This document shows, one piece after another, positions 1 through 9,692 of a DNA stretch of 64,000 bases. Within the stretch, counting starts at the first letter, position 1; each line of letters starts with the position of its first letter. The position numbers were made by a program, and so were the translations under genes. This DNA is from Methanomicrobiales archaeon (lineage in GTDB: Archaea; Halobacteriota; Methanomicrobia; Methanomicrobiales; Methanospirillaceae): the NCBI GenBank assembly GCA_012729535.1, contig JAAYCY010000061.1, positions 23,158 through 87,157 on the forward strand, in the 5' to 3' direction. The notes under the pieces are model-generated. The model ran no database searches. It was given only the letters and a program-made list of their open reading frames with translations, and was not told where the DNA came from.

Positions 1-107
1 GTATGAAAAAACTCATCCGGATGGTAATATACAAAAATAAACTGTCAAGAATTATCTTCCTTCATAGTGATACCTTCAGAGTAGTTCGTTTGTGGAGGTT
101 GCAATGA
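1..107 (+). CDS. possible 3' end of a gene entering from the left
   Basis: A frame without stops runs from the window edge to a TGA at 105-107. Its visible part is about 34 residues, basic and hydrophobic, and matches no family I recognise. The stop overlaps an ATG at 104 that is preceded by a good Shine-Dalgarno sequence (GGAGG at 94-98), an arrangement typical of coupled archaeal genes, but the downstream frame closes after 12 codons at 142. It may be the tail of an upstream gene or chance. Confidence 0.25.
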   Translation, partial: MKKLIRMVIYKNKLSRIIFLHSDTFRVVRLWRLQ

Positions 108-155
108 TTAATAACATTAGCCCGTTCGCCTATACATTTTAAAAAGGATTGTTAC

Positions 156-1070
156 ATGACAATTTCACTCATTGTGCCGGCATATAATGAAGAAGAGGCT
201 ATTGGTCCGGTCATCAAAGAATATTCTCCCTATGTGGATGAAATAATTGTTGTTGACGATGGTTCAAATGACTCAACGTATAACATTGCATGTTCATATG
301 CAAGCGAAAAAATCCATGTGTTTCAGCATAAAGCAAACCAGGGAAAAGTTGGTGCATTACTGACTGGAGTGAATCAGTCAACCGGAGATATCATCGTCTT
401 TACTGATGCTGATTGTACCTATCCGGCAAGGTATATCCCGGAATTTCTCAAAGAACTTGAGCGAGGTTCTGATCTTGTGCTTGGTGTGAGAAATATCGAA
501 GCACATAATATTCCGTTTTTTAACCGTATTGGCAATGCAATCTTCTCAACGATGGCAACGTATATTAGTGGTAAATATATTTCAGATGCCCAGACCGGGT
601 ACCGGGCATTTAAAAGAGATATGTTTAAAGAACTTCATGTTCATGCAAAAAGTCTTGAGTTTGAGACTAAAATGACGGTCAGAGCTGCAAAACTTGGATA
701 CCTCATTGCAGAAGTCCCTATTGAATACCGGGAACGTGTCGGAACATCAAAACTTCATCCTCTCCGTGATGGATATCGTATGTTTCGTGCTCTTATTTCA
801 ATAGCATGGCATGAAACTTCACCACTTGCAAAAATGATTTCTGTTCCGGGAGTAATCCTTCTATTTGCTGGTCTTGTTTTCGGGCTCTTTAGTCTTCAGG
901 AACGAATATTTCATTACCATCTTGTCCACGAATATTATCCACTGATTTCAGTATTTCTTATGCTTTTTGGTATCCAACTTACATCAATTGGTCTTATTAT
1001 TGATTACCTGTCGAAAAAAATGGACCGTCTGGAAGAACGAATTCGTCAGTTGTCTTTTAAAAAGGATTAA
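156..1070 (+). CDS. family 2 glycosyltransferase, dolichol-phosphate sugar synthase-like
   Basis: The product probably transfers a sugar from a nucleotide donor to a polyprenyl phosphate, or to a growing glycan, at the cytoplasmic face of the membrane. Residues 1-220 form a GT2 domain: the start SLIVPAYNEE, the VVDDGSNDST loop and the DADCTYP metal-binding motif around residue 87 are all present. Two hydrophobic segments near residues 226-250 and 258-285 anchor the C-terminus, as in the DPM1/GtrB-like subgroup. It is followed 8 bp later by a small EamA-like membrane protein, a pairing common in lipid-linked sugar loci. The exact sugar cannot be read from the sequence. Confidence 0.88.
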   Translation: MTISLIVPAYNEEEAIGPVIKEYSPYVDEIIVVDDGSNDSTYNIACSYASEKIHVFQHKANQGKVGALLTGVNQSTGDIIVFTDADCTYPARYIPEFLKELERGSDLVLGVRNIEAHNIPFFNRIGNAIFSTMATYISGKYISDAQTGYRAFKRDMFKELHVHAKSLEFETKMTVRAAKLGYLIAEVPIEYRERVGTSKLHPLRDGYRMFRALISIAWHETSPLAKMISVPGVILLFAGLVFGLFSLQERIFHYHLVHEYYPLISVFLMLFGIQLTSIGLIIDYLSKKMDRLEERIRQLSFKKD

Positions 1071-1078
1071 TCGAAAGA

Positions 1079-1435
1079 ATGAACACGATAATTATTATCC
1101 TCATAGGTATTTTATTTGCCTCATCCGGGCAGATCCTCTGGAAAATCGGGATGACAGACATCGGTCCGGTAACATCTTTTTCTGTTGGGACTTTCATTCC
1201 TATGGTGCTCAGTCCCTGGGTAATTGGAGGGACACTGTGTTATGGATTATCTACTATATTTTGGTTAATAGCCTTGTCACGTGCAGATCTTTCATATGTT
1301 TATCCATTTATCGCCCTTACTTTTGTTATTATTTTCATCGCATCCTTCATTCTTTTCCATGAGAATATCAGTTTTCTCAGGCTTTCAGGAGCCATCATTA
1401 TTGTTTGTGGTATTATTGTTTTGGTAAAAGGATGA
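1079..1435 (+). CDS. small EamA/SMR-like membrane protein
   Basis: This 118-residue protein has four hydrophobic segments and the half-size layout of EamA/small multidrug resistance proteins. The C-terminal pattern (FLRLSGAIIIVCGIIVLVKG) is characteristic of that superfamily. It follows the GT2 gene by 8 bp and is probably cotranscribed. Proteins of this type beside lipid-linked glycosyltransferases are often proposed to flip polyprenyl-linked sugars (ArnE/ArnF-like); that role here is inference. A multidrug exporter is the alternative. Confidence 0.75.
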   Translation: MNTIIIILIGILFASSGQILWKIGMTDIGPVTSFSVGTFIPMVLSPWVIGGTLCYGLSTIFWLIALSRADLSYVYPFIALTFVIIFIASFILFHENISFLRLSGAIIIVCGIIVLVKG

Positions 1436-1459
1436 AAAAAAGGGAAAACCTTTTTTTTT
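1435..1459. terminator. bidirectional terminator-like hairpin
   Basis: The arms AAAAAAAGG (1435-1443) and CCTTTTTTT (1449-1457) flank a five-base loop and lie between two convergent genes, touching the stop codons of both. The T tract on each strand fits termination in either direction. Confidence 0.5.
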
Positions 1460-3545
1460 ATACAACAGATAAATTGGTAAATTTAAAACTCATACATTTA
1501 TCTGAAATGTTCTCCATATCAGGGATATCGCATAATTTTGTACAGGTGCTGGAGAATATTATTTCATTAAATCCTTCATTCAGGTGGATTTGTCCCCCAC
1601 CTTCAGTAAACCCACCTGAAGGTGCAGTTATTGTTCCAATTTCCACAGCATTCACAGATATTGTAAGATTTTTCTCTCCATAGAATGGTTCTGCCTGGAA
1701 ATTTATCCGATAATCCCCCTCTGATTTCGCATACGCTTTTATTTTACCCGAATTTTTCAGGAAAAATTCAGGAAGAATATTTGATCCATACCAGCCACTT
1801 TGAAAGAGTAATATTACCTCGTCAGGTAAAATTTCAGGTTCTGGCAGGATTTCATATATGTATGTATCAGCAAATGAATGGGTAAAACGCACTGCCTGGT
1901 AATTTGTTTCTATTTCATGATTAATTGATGAAATTAAAAAGGTGGTAAATTCATCAGACTTGTCCAGGGGTACATTTTGTAACTCTCCCATCCTGTCGGC
2001 ATGAATCAACACATACCTAACACCAATTTTTTGTAGCAGGGAAATAGTATTGTTAGATGGGAAGAAAGCTCCTGTATCACGCATTATTTTTGATGCTTCC
2101 TCAACATCACGCCCACTGTATCCATTAACCATGTCTTTCCAATGGTACACGGAATAATACGTATATTCGGAGTTATCTTCAACCCAGCGTGTAGGAAGTT
2201 CAATTATGGCAAAATCACTGGTCTGATTGGCAAGCCAACGGTATTCCTGTGGTACCTGGTCACCTGTGGCAAGTGATGCCGGCATATGAACTGGTCCATG
2301 CCATGAGACAAAAATTGCGAGGATAATGAGAACAATTGCAACCGGAGTTTTATATGATACACTTTTTACCCGGTTGATGATTACCGCAGCTCCAAAACCC
2401 GTCAACACAGATCCGGCAAAACTTATTATAAAACTGAACCTGGAGAGATCACGAATTATGGCGATAAAGGGCACAACGGAATAGACATAATAATATGGCA
2501 AAAAAATACCTGTTGGAGTCCCTGAAATCTTAAGTATTGGACCCAACGTGAGTATATAACTGATGATTCCAATTATAAAAAAAATAATTGGGATTTTTTG
2601 TTGCCTGATTCTATCGAAAATGGTAACCCTGTTTTGATTTTTTGATTTTTCACTGGATATTGGAAGAATTATGCCAATAATTGCTAATATAAGGAAAAAA
2701 ATGCCGAATTTATCGATGACTGTTTGAATATCAAAAGACCATGATGAATCAAATGGAGTGTCTATGTCTCTTTCTGCATCATAGTGCTTACTGGCCTCAA
2801 AATATGGAATAGCAAAGGGCAATAGAATGAAACTAATCAGAGCTAATGAAATTAATATCCTGCATAGTGCCTTTTGTGTGACCAGTCTTTTCCGAACATC
2901 TGTATCGAAGATTATGTACCCAGCTATGAAAATGCCCCCAATTATTACGGAGAATATCCCGACATACCACCCGGATAATGCCTCCATGATAAAAAACAGG
3001 GATGATGCCAGTATGTCACGAAGGGATAGGGAATAAAAAAACCGGTCGAGAAAAAGGAGCATAAAAGGAACCCATTGCATCGCAAGAAGATGCAGTTGTA
3101 TTCCTGTTCGGTATTCAAAAAAAGCGAAAAAGATTCCTGCAATAAATGCTGCATAACGATTTTTAGTATACCTATATGAAAGCAGGTACATACCAAATCC
3201 ACAGAGGACAAATGTCAGGAGTCTTAAAAAATTATGAGTAAATACCGGATCATGGGTGAGAGCATACACTGGTATTGAAAATAGGGTCCATCCTGCCAGA
3301 TGTTCCGATAAGGCGAGTGAATATTCATTTGCTGGATAGAAAATATTTGCATTGAACAGGTTTGCCGGATCTTCGATAATATATTTTGTAGTCCAAATCA
3401 AAGACCAACAGGTAAATGCCTCATCTCCATCCCCAATTGTATCACTCACATGGAAGGCCATCGGGTACGTCAGAATAACCGTGAGAATGGAAAAGAGAGC
3501 AATTACTATAGCATATTCCCGTAATATTGAAACCCGATCCTCCAA
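1458..3545 (-). CDS. large polytopic membrane protein, GT-C glycosyltransferase-like
   Basis: The N-terminal two thirds (about residues 10-430) contains ten or more hydrophobic segments. An early acidic loop, DTIGDGDEAF at about 34-43, is followed by the segment FYPANEYSLALSEH, a layout seen in GT-C fold glycosyltransferases that use polyprenyl-linked donors. The last 250 residues form a soluble, probably extracytoplasmic domain. The neighbouring GT2, GalU and Ugd genes suggest a role in surface glycan or glycoprotein assembly. The first usable codon after an in-frame stop is TTG at 3545, overlapping a GGAGG sequence; no ATG lies before the first membrane segment, so the start is uncertain. 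Specific function not recognised. Confidence 0.7.
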   Translation of the reverse strand: MEDRVSILREYAIVIALFSILTVILTYPMAFHVSDTIGDGDEAFTCWSLIWTTKYIIEDPANLFNANIFYPANEYSLALSEHLAGWTLFSIPVYALTHDPVFTHNFLRLLTFVLCGFGMYLLSYRYTKNRYAAFIAGIFFAFFEYRTGIQLHLLAMQWVPFMLLFLDRFFYSLSLRDILASSLFFIMEALSGWYVGIFSVIIGGIFIAGYIIFDTDVRKRLVTQKALCRILISLALISFILLPFAIPYFEASKHYDAERDIDTPFDSSWSFDIQTVIDKFGIFFLILAIIGIILPISSEKSKNQNRVTIFDRIRQQKIPIIFFIIGIISYILTLGPILKISGTPTGIFLPYYYVYSVVPFIAIIRDLSRFSFIISFAGSVLTGFGAAVIINRVKSVSYKTPVAIVLIILAIFVSWHGPVHMPASLATGDQVPQEYRWLANQTSDFAIIELPTRWVEDNSEYTYYSVYHWKDMVNGYSGRDVEEASKIMRDTGAFFPSNNTISLLQKIGVRYVLIHADRMGELQNVPLDKSDEFTTFLISSINHEIETNYQAVRFTHSFADTYIYEILPEPEILPDEVILLFQSGWYGSNILPEFFLKNSGKIKAYAKSEGDYRINFQAEPFYGEKNLTISVNAVEIGTITAPSGGFTEGGGQIHLNEGFNEIIFSSTCTKLCDIPDMENISDKCMSFKFTNLSVV

Positions 3546-3670
3546 TTATATCACATTATTTGGTGGATGCCAATCACCATTAATCATGATGATCTGATTC
3601 TCCAGATTGCGTATTTTCTCTAAAAATTAAACCTGGGTTCTATTATCTTTGATTCTCTTGCTGCCTGGAT

Positions 3671-4549
3671 CTATGTTCCACAGACATCTTTTCTAAGAAT
3701 ATTCAGTAGATCCTCTCTGAATTCGTCCCGTTGCAGTGCGAGTTCAAAAAATGCTGTCATCCACCCCAGTTTATCGCCAATATCATATCTCCGGCAGTTA
3801 GTAACAAGACCCACTGAACCGGACAAATTTCTGATAGCATCGGTAAGTTGAATCTCTCCTCCTTTTCCCGGGATAGTCTCTTTTAACCTGGCAAAAATTT
3901 CCGGAGTAAAGAGATAACATCCGATTGCGCCAAGGTTTGATGGAGCTTCACTTATGGCAGGTTTTTCGATGATATCTGTTATCTCGTACAGTCCGTCATC
4001 TATTATTTTTCCGTCAATTATTCCGTAATCCGGAATTTTATACTCCGGAACAGGCTCAACAGCAATAATTGATGTATTACATCTGTTGTATGCCCGGATC
4101 ATCTGCGAGGTGCAGGTAGCTTCACCTTCCGGGGCAATGGTAATGGTATCTCCAAGTAGGACTACAAATGGTTCATCATTACAATGTTTTTCGGTAAGGA
4201 GAATTGCATCTCCAAGACCCTTTGGTTCACGCTGCCTGATATAATGGATATTCGGGATCTCGCTGATATCAATAAAAGAGTCCGGGTGATGAGAACCTGT
4301 TCCGTTAGAAAATTTATCCTCAAGTTCAATGGAACGGTCAAAATGATCCTCTATTGCCCGCTTGTTTCTCCCGGTAATAATGATGATATCGTCAATTCCG
4401 GATGCCACCGCTTCTTCTACCACGTACTGGATAACCGGTTTATCCACAACCGGAAGCATCTCTTTTGGCTGGGCTTTGGTAATAGGTAAAAACCGTGTTC
4501 CAAGTCCTGCTGCAGGAATTACTACTTTTCGCACCTTTTTTCCACTCAT
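3671..4549 (-). CDS. galU: UTP-glucose-1-phosphate uridylyltransferase
   Basis: The enzyme makes UDP-glucose from UTP and glucose-1-phosphate in the cytoplasm. The nucleotide-binding signature GLGTRFLPITKAQPKEMLP occupies residues 15-33, and further typical elements include the DKPVIQYVVEEA segment and GAIGCYLFTPEIF. The length of 292 residues is normal for bacterial-type GalU. It lies 2 bp downstream of UDP-glucose dehydrogenase, so both form an operon supplying UDP-glucose and UDP-glucuronate for surface glycans; UDP-glucose is also the likely donor for OtsA at 34-36 kb. Confidence 0.93.
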   Translation of the reverse strand: MSGKKVRKVVIPAAGLGTRFLPITKAQPKEMLPVVDKPVIQYVVEEAVASGIDDIIIITGRNKRAIEDHFDRSIELEDKFSNGTGSHHPDSFIDISEIPNIHYIRQREPKGLGDAILLTEKHCNDEPFVVLLGDTITIAPEGEATCTSQMIRAYNRCNTSIIAVEPVPEYKIPDYGIIDGKIIDDGLYEITDIIEKPAISEAPSNLGAIGCYLFTPEIFARLKETIPGKGGEIQLTDAIRNLSGSVGLVTNCRRYDIGDKLGWMTAFFELALQRDEFREDLLNILRKDVCGT

Positions 4550-4551
4550 AA

Positions 4552-5823
4552 TTACCAGCAGACCCCCTCTGTCCCAAAACTGGATAGGATCTTCCGTCCC
4601 TCAATAACGATCGGATTTTTCATCCGGTTGAATTCATCTTTAAGTTTAGAAAATTCAGGCCACTCAGTGAGGACCAGGCAGGCATCGGCCCCTTCGAGTG
4701 CATCACCTGCAGAGGTATGATAGGATAAATCCGGGAAGACCTTCTTCATCGTTTCGGTTGCCATTGGATCATATGCAGATATGTTCGCTCCCTTTTGTAT
4801 CAACTCTTCAATTACTGGGATTGATCGTGAGTCCCTGACATCATCTGTGTTATCCTTGAATGCCAGCCCGAGCACTGCAATTTTTTTCCCTTTTATGTCC
4901 CCGATTCGTTCATGCAGGATTTTTACAATGCGACCTGGTTGATGCTCGTTCACTTCGATAACTGATTTGAGGAGAATGGGCTCTTCCCCATTCCTTTCAG
5001 CAAGACGAATGAGGGCCATGACATCTTTAGGAAAACAGCTTCCTCCAAAACCAAGACCGGCATTCAAAAAGTATGGGTTGATACGGTGGTCATACCCGGC
5101 CCCTTTCATAACATCATATACGTCAATCCCTATTCTCTTACATATATTGCCGATCTCATTGGAGAAAGAGATCTTGGTTGCCAGGAACGCATTGGAGGTA
5201 TATTTAATCATCTCCGCTGCCTTCAGTGATGTGGTAATGATGGGTGCATCGAGTTTTTCATAGGCGGCTTTTACGACATCGATTGCCTTATCTGACTGAC
5301 CACCTATCACGATTCGGTCCGGATGCATGAAATCATCGATTGCTTTTCCTTCCCTGAGAAACTCCGGGTTCATACAAAACCCTATGACACCTGAAGCTTT
5401 TCCTGATGTCCGGAGAACTGCCGGAACCACTACTGATTCGGTAGTGCCTGGAGGAACCGTACTCTTCACGGTTACTACATGGAATGAGTCAGATACAGAA
5501 AGTGCAGACCCGATGGACTCAGCAGCACTTAAAATATACCGTAAATCAGCTGATCCGTCATCCTGCGGTGGGGTTCCGACACAGATGAATATCAGGTCAG
5601 AATCATTTATTCCGTCATAATTACATTGTGCAAAAAGCCTTTTCCCGATTGATTGTTTCAGGATGCTTTCCAGTTTATCTTCGTATATCGGTGGTTTTCC
5701 TGCATTTATCAGATCTGCTTTTCTTTTGTCAATCTCGATAATCCTGACATCATGGCCGAGTTCTGCAAAACATGTTGCAGTCACCAGGCCCACATACCCC
5801 CCGCCAATAACAGATATTCTCAA
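4552..5823 (-). CDS. ugd: UDP-glucose 6-dehydrogenase
   Basis: The enzyme oxidises UDP-glucose to UDP-glucuronate with two NAD+. The Rossmann motif GGGYVG is at residues 7-12, and the catalytic cysteine is C263 within GLGFGGSCFPKD. The 423-residue length fits the family, with N-terminal NAD domain, central dimerisation domain and C-terminal UDP-binding domain. The start is TTG at 5823, preceded by AAGGAG seven bases upstream; no ATG fits as well. It overlaps no gene and stops 2 bp before galU. Confidence 0.93.
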   Translation of the reverse strand: MRISVIGGGYVGLVTATCFAELGHDVRIIEIDKRKADLINAGKPPIYEDKLESILKQSIGKRLFAQCNYDGINDSDLIFICVGTPPQDDGSADLRYILSAAESIGSALSVSDSFHVVTVKSTVPPGTTESVVVPAVLRTSGKASGVIGFCMNPEFLREGKAIDDFMHPDRIVIGGQSDKAIDVVKAAYEKLDAPIITTSLKAAEMIKYTSNAFLATKISFSNEIGNICKRIGIDVYDVMKGAGYDHRINPYFLNAGLGFGGSCFPKDVMALIRLAERNGEEPILLKSVIEVNEHQPGRIVKILHERIGDIKGKKIAVLGLAFKDNTDDVRDSRSIPVIEELIQKGANISAYDPMATETMKKVFPDLSYHTSAGDALEGADACLVLTEWPEFSKLKDEFNRMKNPIVIEGRKILSSFGTEGVCW

Positions 5824-5936
5824 AATAATTCTCCTTTTCTAATCAGGTGCTGAAAACACGATGGTTATTTAACAATAATGCAGAATAGGAATATTTTTCT
5901 TGCTCATGCAAGATAAATACTGTGAATTGTGAATAT

Positions 5937-6686
5937 TCACGTAATTTTCGATTTGACTATCAGTTCTCCCTTCCCCTTGTTCGCAACATCCCCATGATAC
6001 ACCAACATTCCGTCTTTTTCTCCAATCTTCTCAAAGGTCGGGAGCATTTCATGGATCTCACCATGGATAATACAGGTGCCTTTGGCCATATTCGCTGCCG
6101 GAATCCTGGCATCTCCATCGATTATCAGGCATCCGCCACGCATTTCTGCTCCTGCAAACATGCCGGCATTCCCATGAACATGGATTTCGCCTCCGGTCAG
6201 GTATTCTCCCAGGTAATCCCCTGCATTTCCTGCCACTTCAATTTTTCCGCCCCTCATCCCCCGCTTCTCACCACGGTATCCGGAACCACAGTAATCCCCT
6301 GCATTTCCGTGACAAAGTATTGATCCTCCCCGCATCTCACGACCAAGCCACCCATCTGCATTCCCCTGAATCTCAATAAATCCTCCCCGCATGAAATTCC
6401 CGCAATGCATCCCGATATCTCCTTCGACAATAATCGTCCCGGATGACATATACTCGCCGACCCGTTTTACCCTGCTGGTATCGCCCCGGAGTACGACAAC
6501 AATATTTTCCGGAGAATTAACATTCCCCTCTTTCCGGACGGTGAAAATATCCTCAAGTCTTCGTTTTTTATTTCCTTCCCAGACGAACAGGTTTTGACTT
6601 CCGATAAAATTCATGGGGTTTATCATTTCCGCTTCAATTGGCAGAAATGGTTTAGCCCGGGGTTTCATGGTAAGGGTTACTTGCAT
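5937..6686 (-). CDS. fmdC: formylmethanofuran dehydrogenase subunit C
   Basis: This subunit forms the beta-helical scaffold of the formylmethanofuran dehydrogenase complex. Residues of the middle and C-terminal part are a series of glycine-rich repeats (GXXGXXXXGG, for example GNAGDYLGEYLTGGEIHVHG), homologous to the C-terminal domain of glutamate synthase. Length 249 residues is normal. The ATG at 6686 overlaps the fmdA stop by one base (TGATG), preferred to a GTG one codon earlier. It is the last gene of the eha-fmd run. Whether the complex is the Mo (Fmd) or W (Fwd) type cannot be decided here. Confidence 0.92.
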   Translation of the reverse strand: MQVTLTMKPRAKPFLPIEAEMINPMNFIGSQNLFVWEGNKKRRLEDIFTVRKEGNVNSPENIVVVLRGDTSRVKRVGEYMSSGTIIVEGDIGMHCGNFMRGGFIEIQGNADGWLGREMRGGSILCHGNAGDYCGSGYRGEKRGMRGGKIEVAGNAGDYLGEYLTGGEIHVHGNAGMFAGAEMRGGCLIIDGDARIPAANMAKGTCIIHGEIHEMLPTFEKIGEKDGMLVYHGDVANKGKGELIVKSKIT

Positions 6687-8386
6687 CACGAATTTACACC
6701 TGTGTTCATAGCAACACCCCGTTGAACATACTCGTCCTGAACAAGATAATTCTCAAGATCAACCGAGTAGAACCGTGAAAACTTCTCAACAAACCGTGGA
6801 CTTTTAAGAACGTCCATATCTTCAGGCAGGTTCGCTTTCGACCAGAAGGTGCGGTTGGCAACGCCGGTTATTACTTCTCCATCCCTGCTCACGACAACTC
6901 CGTCTTTCAGGGTGTATAGTGTCTGTTGAAATGCTCCGATTACTTCTTCATATTGGAGAGATGGATCGGTTTGGTCCGGTTTTACCGGATAGATGGCGAT
7001 ATCTGCAAGTGCATCTTCCCTGAAATGACCTTTTCCCTGGTTTATTATTCCGAGTGCCTTTGCCTGGCCTGCCCGTGTCATTACTGCAATTTCTTCAAAG
7101 GAGAGTTCCCTGTCGATGGAACCAAGTGATGTCCGGTCGGTGGTGAGTTTATGCACCTGGCTTAATTCCTTACTCCGGTACTTATTGGACATGAGAAGTC
7201 CGATGATCTCAGGATACTTGACAAATGGTGCTCCGTTCGGATTGTCGGTTGTCAGCATACACTGCCAGGGATTTTTCACGAGTAATGCAAGTTCAAGACC
7301 GATCGCCCACATGATACTATTAACGGAGCTTTTCCTGCTATAATAGACCGGAATAATTCCGGAACCCGTTTCAAGTTCTACGTCGTGGTTGCTCCATTTA
7401 TTATGGTGCAGGGTATAGAGCCGGAATTCCATCGGACCATCAGCGGTCATCGTCATTGTCCGGCCAAACATGACCTGGCCCATATCGATAACAACCTGTG
7501 GTTTGTTATTTATCGAGTCTGAAATTTTTTCCGCTTCTGATTTGATATCGCCCCAGGTATTTCCACCATACGAGTGGAACTGGACATGAGTGAGATACAG
7601 GGTTTGCCTGTCCGGGTTCATATCACCCGGAATATCAAGTGTTTCCAGGGTTGTCCGGTAATTTCCCGGCATTCCAAGGTTATTACAATGAAGATGGACT
7701 GAATGAGGAAGGTGAAGAAGTTCACAAGCCCTGATGGTGGTGTCAATAATTTCCCGGGGGGTAATGTCCCAGTTTGGCACTTCTTCATCGATACTTGCAA
7801 GATCTTCACCAAATCCCCATGCTTCAGTGCCGCCGGGATTTGTCAGTTTTATTCCAAATCCCTTTACTGCAGCAAGCGTCCATCCGATGACTGCTGCGGC
7901 CTGCCTGATATCTTTATCTCCCACCGCTTCAAAAAGACTCCAGTTACCGTCAAAAAGAGTATTTGCAAGCATATCCTGCATGGGAGTTGCAGCAAATTCC
8001 TCATGGGTATGCCGTGCTTCCATGGGGGCCATTGCTCCCTCAAGAAGGGTGGTATACCCCATTTTGCTGTACCGGTAACTGTTACCGTATGTTGTCGGAA
8101 CGGTATACCCGGACGTCGGATACATGGCTCCCCTACGGGGAGTCCTTCCTGCCCGCATATCCTCCGGGCTCATATACCTGCCGAAATTGACTTTTGTCCC
8201 GCATACATGGGTATGAGAATCAATACCCCCGGGCAATGTCAGATTGCCTGCTGCATCAATAACTTCACAGGAGCCGGAGACTTTATCAACAATTCTTCCG
8301 TCACGGATTGAAATGTCCATGATGTCTCCATGAATGCCCTGCAGAGGATCGATAACATATGCATTCTTAATAAGAAGTTCAGACAT
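6686..8386 (-). CDS. fmdA: formylmethanofuran dehydrogenase subunit A (amidohydrolase)
   Basis: FmdA condenses formate with methanofuran at a binuclear metal site after CO2 is reduced in FmdB. Numbering from the ATG at 8386, the amidohydrolase ligands are visible: H58 and H60 in DSHTH, the probable carboxylated lysine K180 in GFGIKLTNPGG, H231/H233 in VHLHCNN, H267/H271 in THVQFH and D381 in TTDNPNG. The 566-residue length matches the family. A longer in-frame extension to 8524 lies inside fmdB and is rejected; the chosen start overlaps the fmdB end by 8 bp. Confidence 0.95.
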   Translation of the reverse strand: MSELLIKNAYVIDPLQGIHGDIMDISIRDGRIVDKVSGSCEVIDAAGNLTLPGGIDSHTHVCGTKVNFGRYMSPEDMRAGRTPRRGAMYPTSGYTVPTTYGNSYRYSKMGYTTLLEGAMAPMEARHTHEEFAATPMQDMLANTLFDGNWSLFEAVGDKDIRQAAAVIGWTLAAVKGFGIKLTNPGGTEAWGFGEDLASIDEEVPNWDITPREIIDTTIRACELLHLPHSVHLHCNNLGMPGNYRTTLETLDIPGDMNPDRQTLYLTHVQFHSYGGNTWGDIKSEAEKISDSINNKPQVVIDMGQVMFGRTMTMTADGPMEFRLYTLHHNKWSNHDVELETGSGIIPVYYSRKSSVNSIMWAIGLELALLVKNPWQCMLTTDNPNGAPFVKYPEIIGLLMSNKYRSKELSQVHKLTTDRTSLGSIDRELSFEEIAVMTRAGQAKALGIINQGKGHFREDALADIAIYPVKPDQTDPSLQYEEVIGAFQQTLYTLKDGVVVSRDGEVITGVANRTFWSKANLPEDMDVLKSPRFVEKFSRFYSVDLENYLVQDEYVQRGVAMNTGVNS

Positions 8387-9692
8387 GTTCTTTCCTCTCC
8401 CTGATCTGCTCATAAATTTCATGCATAAGAGATGTGTCAGTTGGGTATCCGGTTTCCAAAAATTTTCTGGTCCGGATTGGAATCCCGTCCATCCGATAGG
8501 CAGTTCCTGCTGCATCGATACCATTTACTGCACAGGGTATCTGGACTGTACACAGGTGAGTGGTTGCACTCGGGTACGGGTCAAAGAGTATGGTTGGGAT
8601 TTTTGCAAGGTGTTCACAGCATGTCCGAGGGAAGTGAGCACCCGGATCACTTGCCATAATGAGAGCAGCATCTGCTTCTTTTCTTGCGAGGATATCAACC
8701 GCAGTGGTCTCACCAGGATTATAAAAGGCAATGCCCCGTGCATAGTCAACAGCATACGGATAGCCGGTGATCCATGTGAACACTTCATTTGATCCGTATA
8801 CATTAGAGTGTCCCCTCATAGGTGAGATGGTCCATTTTGTATGGCGGTTTAATTCATCGACAAATTCAATGGCATTGCGGATATTCTTATATTTTCCCCC
8901 GGTCATCGTGACGCCGACACCAAAGAACAAAGCCCCGAACTTAGCTTTTTTGCACATTTCTGCAACCCTGATTAGTTGGGATTTTGGAACACCTGCAACC
9001 ATGTCAGGAACGACATCTTCTCTCCCCCTGACTATTGCCCGGAGAGCAGAGAGTACATGATAATCTCCTCCCTGCTCCAATTGTACGAATTCTGATGCAA
9101 TTTCTGAGGTTGCAGTTTTTCTCACATCAAAAACGATTACTTTCCTTTCACGAAAGGCGTTATGGAGGAAGTATGCATCGGCATAGTTTGTATACCTGCT
9201 GAGATGGCGGGGATGTGCCTCAATCGGGTTGGATCCCCAGTATATGATGGTATCGGCCCGGTTTTTTACCTGTCCAAGAGTACAGCCAGGGTGTCCTACT
9301 TCCTGTATGGCAAGAATGGAAGGGCCATGACAGACCGATGTTGTACTGTCAACGACACCCCCGATAAGTTCAGCAAGGTGAGCTCCGATAGCCTGCGTTT
9401 CAGTTACACATCCGGACCACCCATAGAGAAGCGGACGGTCCGCTTCTGATAGTGTCTGCACAGCATATGCGATGGCCTCTTCATAAGAGATATCAACCCA
9501 TTGATCCCCTTTTCTCATGATTGGGCCTTTCAGACGGTTATCAGCATCATCCAGAAACTTGTGGGCACCAAGTGTGCAGGCATTTTCAACTCCGGATATC
9601 CTGCCATCGGTCAGTTCAACCAGAATATCGTCGCAGAGACACCCGCAATAAGGGCAAACTATGTGACGGACCTTATCTTCTATATGGAACAC
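8379..9692 (-). CDS. fmdB: formylmethanofuran dehydrogenase subunit B (Mo/W-pterin catalytic subunit)
   Basis: FmdB reduces CO2 to formate with a bis-molybdopterin-guanine-dinucleotide Mo or W centre. An N-terminal [4Fe-4S] motif, CPYCGCLCDD, begins at residue 14, and the metal ligand is probably the cysteine in SVCHGPS at about residue 118, so this is the cysteine, not the selenocysteine, form. The 437-residue length is usual. The start appears to be GTG at 9692, with the GGGAGGTG of the fmdD end directly over it, so the start is slightly uncertain. The gene overlaps fmdD by 20 bp. Confidence 0.94.
   Translation of the reverse strand: MFHIEDKVRHIVCPYCGCLCDDILVELTDGRISGVENACTLGAHKFLDDADNRLKGPIMRKGDQWVDISYEEAIAYAVQTLSEADRPLLYGWSGCVTETQAIGAHLAELIGGVVDSTTSVCHGPSILAIQEVGHPGCTLGQVKNRADTIIYWGSNPIEAHPRHLSRYTNYADAYFLHNAFRERKVIVFDVRKTATSEIASEFVQLEQGGDYHVLSALRAIVRGREDVVPDMVAGVPKSQLIRVAEMCKKAKFGALFFGVGVTMTGGKYKNIRNAIEFVDELNRHTKWTISPMRGHSNVYGSNEVFTWITGYPYAVDYARGIAFYNPGETTAVDILARKEADAALIMASDPGAHFPRTCCEHLAKIPTILFDPYPSATTHLCTVQIPCAVNGIDAAGTAYRMDGIPIRTRKFLETGYPTDTSLMHEIYEQIRERKEHV

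Noticed and set aside
8387..8524. N-terminal extension of fmdA
   Set aside because: The 46 extra residues are a shadow of the fmdB end; conserved FmdA proteins start with the short form at 8386.
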